Positions 1 through 7,245 of a DNA stretch of 40,725 bases are shown here, piece by piece. How positions within the stretch are numbered: the stretch's first letter is position 1; each line of letters starts with the position of its first letter. A program made the translations under genes and the position numbers. The notes beneath the pieces were generated by a model that saw nothing but the letters and a program-made list of their open reading frames with translations, did not search any database and was not told the DNA's origin. The stretch is from Bacteroidota bacterium (lineage in GTDB: Bacteria > Bacteroidota > Bacteroidia > AKYH767-A > OLB10), in the NCBI GenBank assembly GCA_029547265.1, contig JAKPPP010000090.1, forward strand, positions 1 to 40,725, written 5' to 3'.

Positions 1-137
1 GCAGTATCGGCGTAATCTTCGTAAAAACCGCAATAATCAGTGCCAAGATCATCCGCAATAATTAAAACAACATTTCTTTGGGCTAATAAAAACTTGGGGA
101 GAAAAATTAAACATAAAATACAGATAAGGTTTTTCAT
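1..137 (-). CDS. Sulfatase-family enzyme, N-terminal fragment cut by window edge
   Basis: The minus strand reads from an ATG at 137 to the window edge without a stop, giving 45 complete codons. The peptide starts with a signal peptide (MKNLICILCLIFLPKFLLAQ) and continues with NVVLIIADDLG. That is the typical opening of arylsulfatase/alkaline-phosphatase superfamily enzymes, where the Asp pair binds the active-site metal. The protein is therefore probably an exported sulfatase acting on sulfated glycans or related esters. The catalytic Cys/Ser motif that becomes formylglycine lies outside the window, so sulfatase versus another family member (phosphodiesterase, phosphatase) cannot be settled. 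It lies 93 bases downstream of the response regulator on the same strand. No intrinsic terminator was seen between them, so read-through is possible. Confidence 0.75.
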   Translation of the reverse strand, partial: MKNLICILCLIFLPKFLLAQRNVVLIIADDLGTDYCGFYEDYADT

Positions 138-230
138 ATAAATGATCGGTTAGGAAGCAGTATGACTGTCTTAAATCGATAAAGTTTAAAGGGACTCAAA
201 AAAATATCTGACAAAGGACAAATCGATAAT

Positions 231-878
231 TTAATCAAGTAACTTATTTTCCATAGCATACTTCAGCAGACCAATAACTCCCTTAATTTTAGTTTTCCTG
301 AAAATATTTTTACGATGTGTTTCAACTGTTCGCTCGCTGATGAAGAGTGTATTTGCGATTTGTTCGTTGCTATATTCTTTTGCAATAAGTCGCACAATCT
401 CCACTTCACGCTGAGTCAATTTAACGGATGTATCTTCTTCTTTCTTTCTGCTACTTAAAAGTGATTTTGAAAGCTGTGCTGCTACTTCAGGACTAAAATA
501 AACCTCCCCGCTAACCACTCTTATCAATGCTTCCCTTAATTCTTCCTTTCCGGTATTCTTAACTAAATAACCGGAAGCACCAGCATCAAGCATATCGCTA
601 ATTAAAGATTCTTCGGCCGACATACTTAATGCAATAATTTTAATGTCCGGAAAATTCTTCTTAACCAAACGAGAAAATTCAATACCATTCATATCAGGCA
701 TGTGAATATCAGTTAAAATAACATCAGGCTTGCAAATACTTATCATCTCAAAAGCATCTTTACAGCGAGTTGACTCTCCGGCTATTTCTATCACTTTATC
801 CTGACCCAATAATGCTTTTAAACCATCAAGAATAATTTGATGATCATCTACTAAATAAACGCTTATCTTATCCATCAT
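231..878 (-). CDS. NarL/FixJ-family (LuxR-type) response regulator
   Basis: This is a two-domain transcriptional regulator of a two-component system. The N-terminal receiver domain (about residues 1-125) carries the acidic pair VDDH at 10-13, the phosphoacceptor Asp57 (LTDIHMPDMNG), the switch Ser in ALSMS and the conserved Lys in GYLVKNTG. The C-terminal LuxR helix-turn-helix starts at LTQREVEIVRLIAKEYSN and includes ISERTVETHRKNIFRK. I chose the ATG at 878; a second ATG follows directly at 875, while an upstream TTG at 902 would overlap the kinase gene. The kinase stop codon is 7 bases upstream, so the two are surely co-transcribed and form a cognate pair. Target genes are not visible; the sulfatase just downstream is one candidate. 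Confidence 0.93.
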   Translation of the reverse strand: MMDKISVYLVDDHQIILDGLKALLGQDKVIEIAGESTRCKDAFEMISICKPDVILTDIHMPDMNGIEFSRLVKKNFPDIKIIALSMSAEESLISDMLDAGASGYLVKNTGKEELREALIRVVSGEVYFSPEVAAQLSKSLLSSRKKEEDTSVKLTQREVEIVRLIAKEYSNEQIANTLFISERTVETHRKNIFRKTKIKGVIGLLKYAMENKLLD

Positions 879-885
879 TTCAATT

Positions 886-2691
886 TTATGCTGTAGGAAC
901 AATAATTGTTACCACGGTACCACTACCGGGACGAGTATCGATCTCTACATCCCCTGAAATCAAATTTAGTCGTGATTTTATATTATACCAACCATTTCCT
1001 GATGTTGAATTCAGAATCTCTTTATCAAAACCTTTCCCATTATCTTCAATCATCATCGTAAACATCGAATCTTCCACTATCAATTGGATTTGCACCTCGG
1101 TAGCTTCTGCGTATTTGAGAATATTATTAATCAATTCTTGCGCGATACGGAAAATCTGAATTTCAATTTCCGGAGATAAACGTCCGAAGTTATCATCATG
1201 ATCTATAGTTACAGAAATTTTTCCTGATTGATTAATTCGATCGGTAATTTCATGCAAGGCCGCAGGTAATCCCGATTTCTTCAACAATGAAGGCATCATA
1301 TTATGTGAAATCTCTCTTAGATCAGAACAGCTTTTATCAATGAGATCGAGAGAAGTTTTAAGATGACTATCAGCCTGATTGGATGCTGCAAGATTTACGC
1401 GGGCAGCAGAAAGTACTTGTCCCAAGCCATCATGTAATTCGGCTGCGATACGCTGGCGTTCGGCTTCTTGGGATTCAATCATCGCCTTTAAACGAAGTTT
1501 CTCTTGTTTTTGAATTTCTTCGGTTAAGATGCGTTGTTGGTTCAACTTGTTTTTATTGTGAAACAGCATCGCACCAAAAACTCCGAATAAAAGAATTCCG
1601 GCCATAATAGCAATCTGAATACGTTGTCCGGCGAGCTTTAATTCCTTTTGATTATTAGATTGCAACAACTCAATATTTTCCTTGGCCTTTTTTTCTGTTT
1701 CGTACTTAGTTTGAATCTCTGTGAGTTGCTCGTTCTTTTTTAAATTAAACAAACTATCATTTACAATGATATAATTGTTGAGATAATCGAATGCGGCTTT
1801 ATAATTCCCTTCTCCTGCGGCGCAATTGGCCATCATTTTCTTGTTATAAGAAATTAGGTCGCTGAACTTCATTTCTTCTGCTAACGCTAAACTTTTCGCA
1901 TAATACGGCTCTGCTTTCTTAAATTGATTCATAGCGGCATATGCTTCGCCGATATTCACTAAAGAAACTGCCATCGATTGTTTCTCCCCTAATTGTTCGC
2001 GAATTTTATATGCTTTTTCGAGGTAATCGATCGACTTTACGAATTCGTTTTTATAAGCATAAACGATACCCAAATAATCGTAACTATATCCCATTCCCGT
2101 GAGACTATTAAGAGAAGAATAGTAGTTCAATCCTTTTTCGTAATGATAAATAGCGGAATCAACTTGACCCATAAATTCAAAAGTCACTCCAATATTGTTA
2201 TTTGTATTAGCTAATCCGTCAACATCGTTCAACTGAGTATAAAACGATAATGCGCGGTACAAATACGTTCTTGCTCCTTGGTAGTCTCCATGCTTACGAA
2301 GCATGTTGCCCATATCATTGCAAAGCAGAGCTTGACCATTTAGATCTTTTAATTGTTCATATAATTTGAGTGAGTTAACAAAAAGTTGGGCTGACTTATT
2401 ATAGTCACCTTTATAATAATACACCAAACCGGAGATTTCTTGCGATTTTGCATAGCCTCTAATATAATTCACTTTCTTTGCCCATTTAAAGGTGCTGTCG
2501 GCTATCAATTTGGCTTTATCAAATTCCTTCAAATAAACATTCTTAGCATATTCATTCAAAACATCAATAGCAACAGTATCCGGTTGATTTTTCATCTTTA
2601 CTGCTACCGAATCAGGCACCTTAAATTGTGCCAAACAAAATTGAATTGAGAACAAGTAAATAATACAAATTGACTGAAATACTTTTTTCAT
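886..2691 (-). CDS. TPR-containing sensor histidine kinase (HisKA_3 type)
   Basis: A 601-residue sensor kinase. A signal peptide (about 1-22) is followed by six or so tetratricopeptide repeats (about 50-310), for example the segments around GDYNKSAQLFVNSLKLY and GDYQGARTYLYRALSFY. Then come a coiled stretch (325-355), one membrane span (about 358-378) and a dimerisation/phosphoacceptor helix ERQRIAAELHDGLGQ with phosphorylated His420. The HATPase_c domain shows the N box (ELINNILKYA), G1 (EDNGKGFD) and a GNGW..NIKSR segment. The layout puts the TPR sensor in the periplasm and the kinase in the cytoplasm, a common Bacteroidota design. It pairs with the response regulator 7 bases downstream. 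It is transcribed divergently from the aminotransferase gene. The signal sensed is unknown; TPRs suggest a protein partner rather than a small molecule. Confidence 0.93.
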   Translation of the reverse strand: MKKVFQSICIIYLFSIQFCLAQFKVPDSVAVKMKNQPDTVAIDVLNEYAKNVYLKEFDKAKLIADSTFKWAKKVNYIRGYAKSQEISGLVYYYKGDYNKSAQLFVNSLKLYEQLKDLNGQALLCNDMGNMLRKHGDYQGARTYLYRALSFYTQLNDVDGLANTNNNIGVTFEFMGQVDSAIYHYEKGLNYYSSLNSLTGMGYSYDYLGIVYAYKNEFVKSIDYLEKAYKIREQLGEKQSMAVSLVNIGEAYAAMNQFKKAEPYYAKSLALAEEMKFSDLISYNKKMMANCAAGEGNYKAAFDYLNNYIIVNDSLFNLKKNEQLTEIQTKYETEKKAKENIELLQSNNQKELKLAGQRIQIAIMAGILLFGVFGAMLFHNKNKLNQQRILTEEIQKQEKLRLKAMIESQEAERQRIAAELHDGLGQVLSAARVNLAASNQADSHLKTSLDLIDKSCSDLREISHNMMPSLLKKSGLPAALHEITDRINQSGKISVTIDHDDNFGRLSPEIEIQIFRIAQELINNILKYAEATEVQIQLIVEDSMFTMMIEDNGKGFDKEILNSTSGNGWYNIKSRLNLISGDVEIDTRPGSGTVVTIIVPTA

Positions 2692-2786
2692 ATTTATTCT
2701 GCCTTTATCTTAGCTTTCTGAATTGAATTGCAAGATTATTGAATTTATGGTTTAGTGACAGGCAATTTACAATATTTCAACATCAA
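2692..2786. other. Divergent intergenic region between kinase and aminotransferase genes
   Basis: These 95 bases separate the minus-strand histidine kinase from the plus-strand aminotransferase and must hold both promoters if each is transcribed from here. I found only partial matches to the Bacteroidota -7 consensus TAnnTTTG (TAATCTTG on minus, TAGCTTTC on plus), neither with a well-placed -33 element. No hairpin stands out. Confidence 0.4.
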
Positions 2787-3947
2787 ATGTCGCATTACAA
2801 AGGAAATATTAATAGCAAGCTGCCGACGGTAGGTACTACAATCTTCACTATTATGTCGGGATTAGCAACGGAAACCTCGGCAATCAATCTAAGTCAAGGA
2901 TTTCCCAATTTTCCGGTATCTCCTGAACTAATACGTCTTTATCATAAGGCAATGACGGATGGTTTTAACCAATACGCTCCAATGCCCGGGCTGATTGGCT
3001 TAAGAGAGCGTATAGCTGAAAAGATGGAGAGACTTTATTCGGCGAAATACAATCCTGAAACCGAAATTACCATTACCGCCGGAGGAACGCAAGCATTGTA
3101 TACTGCCATTACCGCTTTGATACATGAAGGCGATGAAGTAATCATTTTTGAGCCTGCTTATGATAGTTACGTTCCGGCAATTGAATTAGCCGGAGGAGTA
3201 GTTATACATGTACCGCTCACTCCTCCCGAATATAAAATTGATTGGCAATCAGTAAAAAAAATGATCAATCCGAAAACGCGGATGATCATGATTAATACCC
3301 CGCAGAATCCGACCGGAACTATATTCACTGCATTAGATATGCAGCAACTTGAAAATATAACCAAGGACACAGATATTATTATTTTAAGTGATGAAGTGTA
3401 TGAGCATATAATTTTTGATGGGTATGAGCATCAAAGTGTGGCTCGTTTTCCTTTATTAGCGGAGAGAAGTTTAATCATCTATTCATTTGGCAAGACCTTT
3501 CATGCAACAGGTTGGAAAACCGGATATGCTCTAGGTCCTGAAAACTTAATGAAAGAATTTAGAAAAGTGCATCAGTTCTTAGTCTTTTCGGTTAATACAC
3601 CTCTGCAAGTTGCGTTGGCAGAATACATGAAAGACGAAAACAATTATTCAGGACTTTCGTCGTTCTATCAAGAAAAACGCGATTATTTCTTAAAGCAGAT
3701 AAAAGGAAGTGCTTTTGTCCCTTTACCATGTAACGGATCCTATTTTCAGTTATTGGATTATTCGAAAATAACCAATGAAAAAGACACTGACTATGCCATT
3801 CGCGTAACTAAAGAAAATGGTGTTGCATCAATTCCGGTTTCTGTTTTTTATGGAACACCGAAGGATCATCATCTCTTACGATTCTGTTTTGCGAAGGATA
3901 ATGAAACGCTTGAAAAAGCAGCAGAACGATTGCAAAAAATAAAATAA
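2787..3947 (+). CDS. PLP-dependent aminotransferase, methionine/kynurenine aminotransferase type
   Basis: A fold-type I class I/II aminotransferase of 386 residues, close in layout to YbdL-type methionine aminotransferases and glutamine transaminase K. Visible motifs: KLPTVGTTIFTIMS near the N terminus, QGFPNF, the phosphate-binding region TAGGTQALYTA (98-108), NTPQNPTGT (170-178), SDEVYEHIIFDG (201-212), the PLP Schiff-base Lys236 in SFGKTFHATGWK, and Arg365 in LLRFCFAK for the substrate carboxylate. The reading frame is open upstream to 2739, but the ATG at 2787 gives the family-typical start; the 16 extra residues look like untranslated leader. The omega-amidase follows one base after the stop. 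That suggests it transaminates 2-oxo acids such as 4-methylthio-2-oxobutanoate with glutamine as amino donor. Other aromatic or branched substrates remain possible. Confidence 0.88.
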   Translation: MSHYKGNINSKLPTVGTTIFTIMSGLATETSAINLSQGFPNFPVSPELIRLYHKAMTDGFNQYAPMPGLIGLRERIAEKMERLYSAKYNPETEITITAGGTQALYTAITALIHEGDEVIIFEPAYDSYVPAIELAGGVVIHVPLTPPEYKIDWQSVKKMINPKTRMIMINTPQNPTGTIFTALDMQQLENITKDTDIIILSDEVYEHIIFDGYEHQSVARFPLLAERSLIIYSFGKTFHATGWKTGYALGPENLMKEFRKVHQFLVFSVNTPLQVALAEYMKDENNYSGLSSFYQEKRDYFLKQIKGSAFVPLPCNGSYFQLLDYSKITNEKDTDYAIRVTKENGVASIPVSVFYGTPKDHHLLRFCFAKDNETLEKAAERLQKIK

Positions 3948-3948
3948 C

Positions 3949-4746
3949 ATGAAACCGCTTTCCATCACTCTAGTTCAACCAAATCTTCATTGGGAAGATC
4001 CGGTAAAAAACATAAAGCTCTTCAACAAATTACTTTCTCCTCTGAAGAAGGGCGGTACAGATTTAATTGTTCTACCTGAAATGTTTTCTACGGGCTTTAG
4101 TATGAAGCCTGCCGGATTAGCAGAAGAGATGAATGGATTTTCAATGCAGTGGATGCGTGAAACTGCAGCATCGTTAAAATCTGTCATTTGTGGAAGCCTT
4201 ATTATTAAAGAGAAGAAAAAATACTACAACCGATTTATATGGATGCAGCCCAAAGGTGAATACTTACACTATGACAAGCGACATCTTTTCAGAATGGGTG
4301 GCGAAGATAAAGTGTATACGGCAGGGAATAAGAAAATAATAATTCCGTATAAAGGTTGGAATATTTGTCCCTTTGTTTGCTACGATTTACGTTTCCCGGT
4401 TTGGAGTCGAAATAAAACTACATCAACAGGCACACTTGAATATGATTTGGGACTTTACGTTGCAAATTGGCCGGCAGTAAGAAGTTTTCCATGGCAGCAA
4501 CTATTAATTGCTCGAGCAATAGAAAATCAATCATACATGGTTGCTGTTAATCGTGTTGGTGAAGACGTTAGCGGAATGATGCATGATGGCTATTCCGCTA
4601 TTTTAGATATGACGGGAAATCCTTTATTACAGATAAAACCTAGGAAACAATCAATCGCAACAATACAATTAGATAAGCAGCCTTTAATTGATTTTAGAAA
4701 GCGATTCCCGGCATATAAAGATGCCGATCAATTTAAGATTATTTAA
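3949..4746 (+). CDS. Omega-amidase / nitrilase-superfamily amidohydrolase (YafV type)
   Basis: A cytoplasmic C-N hydrolase of 265 residues, a normal length for the omega-amidase branch. The catalytic triad is visible as Glu44 (LPEMFSTGFSM), Lys110 (YDKRHLFRMGGED) and Cys144 (VCYDLRFPVWSRN). The MFSTGFSM and RHLFRMGGE strings are characteristic of YafV-like 2-oxoglutaramate amidases. Expected reaction: hydrolysis of 2-oxoglutaramate, the keto product of glutamine transamination, to 2-oxoglutarate and ammonia, which pulls the upstream aminotransferase forward. The ATG is one base after the aminotransferase stop, strong evidence for one operon and a shared pathway. The gene ends tail-to-tail with the M28 peptidase, overlapping it by 8 bases. 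Confidence 0.9.
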   Translation: MKPLSITLVQPNLHWEDPVKNIKLFNKLLSPLKKGGTDLIVLPEMFSTGFSMKPAGLAEEMNGFSMQWMRETAASLKSVICGSLIIKEKKKYYNRFIWMQPKGEYLHYDKRHLFRMGGEDKVYTAGNKKIIIPYKGWNICPFVCYDLRFPVWSRNKTTSTGTLEYDLGLYVANWPAVRSFPWQQLLIARAIENQSYMVAVNRVGEDVSGMMHDGYSAILDMTGNPLLQIKPRKQSIATIQLDKQPLIDFRKRFPAYKDADQFKII

Positions 4747-6106
4747 CTCCGTATTCGCTGAGCAAATAAACCAAAGAAGCAATACTTGCAGCACTCATTT
4801 CTAATTCTCTTCGGCTGACTTTGTCGAAGGTATCAGTAGCTGCATGATGAACTTCAAAATATCTTTGTGAATCGGGAATAAATCCGATGAGTAAGGTTCC
4901 TTGGTCTTCCAAGTGATTGATATCCGATCCGCCATATCCTTTTTCCCATTTACTTAAGCCATATGGCATGAAAAGCGATTTGTTTTTCTTTAAGTATTCC
5001 GATTGCAACGAATCTCCATTAAAAGAAAATCCACGAGGGGTAAATCCGCCTTCATCGCTTTCAATTGCCGCGATAGTTTTTTCTCCTCTTAGTTTAGCTT
5101 GTTTGGCATACATCTCTCCTCCTTTTCCACCATTTTCTTCATTCATAAATCCGACAAATCTAATTGTGCGCTTTGGATGTATATTAAGTCTTTTAAACAA
5201 ACGAAGTACCTCCATTGACTCAACTACACCAGCGCCATCATCGTGAGCACCTTGACCTAAATCCCATGCATCTACATGACCACCTACAACAATAATTTCA
5301 TTAGGAAATTCAGAGCCACGAATTTCACCAATTACATTATGAGATAACGTATCAGGTAAAATTTCGGAAAACTGTTGAAAATAGAATTGAAGATTTTTAT
5401 CCGCTTTAAGCGCTTTGCTTAGAGCCTCTGCTCCTACAGTACTGATAGCACAAGCAGGAATTTGGGGAATGGTATCGGAATAACCCATTGCACCGGTATG
5501 TGGATAATCATCCATCGACAATGTCATAGACCTAACAACAACACCTGCTGCACCCATAGCACCTGCTTTCATTGCTGTTGACCAACGAAATCCGGCAGCT
5601 TCACCATAAGCCTCAAAAGTATTTATAAATTCAGGTTTCATCGGATGATTCATGAAAACAATTTTTCCCTGAACATTTTCTTTACCAAGAGCTTTTAATT
5701 CATCGAAGTTATGCACTTCAACAATGCCTGCTTTCAATCCACCCGCCGGAGTTGCAATACTTCCTCCTAATGCACAAATATTGACTGATTGTTGAGTTTT
5801 ACCATCGAGAAAATAAGCAGATTCATTTTTCCCTCTTACCCAATGAGGAACCATTACATCTTGAAGATAAACACTATCTAATGAAAGTTGATCGAGTTCT
5901 TTCTTCAAATAGTTTACTGCCATTTCGGCTTGTGGCGAACCACTTACACGAGGACCAATTGAAGAACATATTTCTCCAAGCCAATGGTAAGTCTTGCCAT
6001 TAACGAAGGACTCCTCGTAGAATTTTCGAATAATAAGTGAGTCGGAAGATTGACTAAAAGTTGCTGTTGTACACAACAAGAATAAACACGTAACGAAACG
6101 ATTCAT
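4739..6106 (-). CDS. Secreted M28-family zinc metallopeptidase with PA domain
   Basis: A 455-residue exported aminopeptidase/carboxypeptidase-like enzyme. A signal peptide (1-18) precedes an N-terminal part that continues into a protease-associated insert (about 115-250). The M28 catalytic core follows, with zinc-ligand and catalytic motifs GGHVDAWDLGQGAHDDGAG (His277, Asp279, Asp289/290), NEENGGKGG (Glu323/324), ESDEGGF (Glu349, Asp351) and a C-terminal His pair EVHHAATDTFDKV (420/421). All expected metal ligands appear present, so it is probably active in the periplasm or outside the cell on peptide N or C termini. There is no T9SS C-terminal sorting domain. A candidate promoter lies directly upstream, so it can be expressed separately from the WecA-like gene 46 bases before it. 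Confidence 0.9.
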   Translation of the reverse strand: MNRFVTCLFLLCTTATFSQSSDSLIIRKFYEESFVNGKTYHWLGEICSSIGPRVSGSPQAEMAVNYLKKELDQLSLDSVYLQDVMVPHWVRGKNESAYFLDGKTQQSVNICALGGSIATPAGGLKAGIVEVHNFDELKALGKENVQGKIVFMNHPMKPEFINTFEAYGEAAGFRWSTAMKAGAMGAAGVVVRSMTLSMDDYPHTGAMGYSDTIPQIPACAISTVGAEALSKALKADKNLQFYFQQFSEILPDTLSHNVIGEIRGSEFPNEIIVVGGHVDAWDLGQGAHDDGAGVVESMEVLRLFKRLNIHPKRTIRFVGFMNEENGGKGGEMYAKQAKLRGEKTIAAIESDEGGFTPRGFSFNGDSLQSEYLKKNKSLFMPYGLSKWEKGYGGSDINHLEDQGTLLIGFIPDSQRYFEVHHAATDTFDKVSRRELEMSAASIASLVYLLSEYGVK

Positions 6107-6110
6107 ATTT

Positions 6111-6141
6111 GCAGATTTAAAACCAAAAGTAAAAAATCTGC
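6111..6141. repeat. Inverted repeat around the M28 promoter
   Basis: GCAGATTT at 6111-6118 pairs perfectly with AAATCTGC at 6134-6141, leaving a 15-base loop that contains most of the -7 element. In the direction of transcription no U-tract follows the stem, so a terminator for the upstream WecA-like gene is unlikely. An operator or RNA hairpin in the leader is more plausible. Confidence 0.45.
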
Positions 6142-6152
6142 GGTAATATCAA
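6124..6152 (-). promoter_or_regulatory. Candidate Bacteroidota sigma-ABfr promoter for the M28 peptidase
   Basis: On the minus strand TTG (6152-6150) is followed after 18 bases by TACTTTTG (6131-6124), an exact match to the -7 consensus TAnnTTTG. The peptidase ATG begins 17 bases further on. The -7 element sits inside the loop of a perfect 8-bp inverted repeat (6111-6118 with 6134-6141). Inferred from consensus only. Confidence 0.5.
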
Positions 6153-7238
6153 CTAAGCAGCTAATCTTTTTCTATCATACAGCTTCCCGCCAAGTTTTCC
6201 CCACAAGGTAGCAAGGCGAGCCATCATCAATGTATTAATCATAATCATACCAAGGCAAAAGCTTAAGACAATGAAAAGATTGATGTTTAATCTGCTAAAT
6301 ATTATTGCCATCACAACAAATAAAATATTGAGGCCAACAATAATCATAGTTGTAACTCTTTGTCCGAAACCTTGTTCAGAAATCATATGATGAACATGAT
6401 TACGATCGGGTTTAAAAGGAGAATATCCGGTTAGAATTCGAATAACACTAACTCTTATTACATCATAAACAGGGACAAATACTACGGCCATAACCAATGC
6501 CGGACTAACTTGTTCAATCCCCGGAATAGTACTGCTCATCGACAAAACATTTATTGATTGTGATGCAATTAAGAATCCTATAATTAATGATCCGGTATCA
6601 CCCATGAATATTTTCGCCGGGTGGAAATTGTAGAGTAAAAACCCTAATAGCGCTCCACTGATACAGAATGATAATATGGCAAAATCAGTAAAGCCATTCA
6701 AGATAAATATAGTTCCGAATATCATATTGGCAACTAAGCCTAAGCTTCCTGCTAAGCCATCGATACCATCAACCAAGTTATATGCATTTGTAATTCCAAC
6801 GATAAACAACATTGTAACTAAGTATTGGAAAATTACCGGCATTTCATTTATTCCGAACATGCCATATAAATTAGTGATACGAGTACCTCCAAATGAAATT
6901 AAAAATGCAGCAACTAACTGGAAAACGACTTTCTTAGAAGCGGGTAAGTCTAATAAATCATCGAAGAATCCGGTAAAGAATAAAATCAATGAAGCCGCCA
7001 TTAAGTACTTAATCGTATGAGCTGCTAAGTCTTGTCCGAGAATCAAAAATGTAATCATGATTCCGGCATATATCGCTAAACCGCCAAGCGTAGGAATATT
7101 AGCCCTATGCTTTTTGCGTTCATCTGTTTTTTCATATAGATTCCATTTATTACAAACGCTAATCCAGCATGGAATTAAGTAAGCGGTAACAAGGGAAGAA
7201 ATAACTAAAGGACATATAAAAGTAAAAAAACTATTCAT
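6153..7238 (-). CDS. WecA/TagO-like polyprenyl-phosphate sugar-1-phosphate transferase
   Basis: A polytopic membrane enzyme of 361 residues with about ten hydrophobic spans, belonging to the MraY/WecA superfamily. Diagnostic motifs: the Mg-binding acidic pair FFDDLLDLPASKK (Asp93/94), NLVDGIDGLAG (154-164), FMGDTGSL (Asp214) and the cytoplasmic His motif HVHHMI (281-286). The HxHH motif fits WecA/RgpG-type enzymes rather than MraY. It should transfer a HexNAc-1-phosphate from its UDP-sugar to undecaprenyl phosphate, the initiating step of polysaccharide repeat-unit synthesis. It is the last gene of the exopolysaccharide run and starts 7 bases after the PorP/SprF gene stop. It is the only initiating transferase seen in this locus; the substrate sugar is inferred. 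Confidence 0.92.
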   Translation of the reverse strand: MNSFFTFICPLVISSLVTAYLIPCWISVCNKWNLYEKTDERKKHRANIPTLGGLAIYAGIMITFLILGQDLAAHTIKYLMAASLILFFTGFFDDLLDLPASKKVVFQLVAAFLISFGGTRITNLYGMFGINEMPVIFQYLVTMLFIVGITNAYNLVDGIDGLAGSLGLVANMIFGTIFILNGFTDFAILSFCISGALLGFLLYNFHPAKIFMGDTGSLIIGFLIASQSINVLSMSSTIPGIEQVSPALVMAVVFVPVYDVIRVSVIRILTGYSPFKPDRNHVHHMISEQGFGQRVTTMIIVGLNILFVVMAIIFSRLNINLFIVLSFCLGMIMINTLMMARLATLWGKLGGKLYDRKRLAA

Positions 7239-7245
7239 AAATAAA

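Noticed and set aside
173..229. AAATCGATAA repeated at 173-182 and 220-229
   Set aside because: Two 10-base copies flank the gap downstream of the response regulator but form no palindrome beyond the ATCGAT core and no promoter match; too weak to call a regulatory site.
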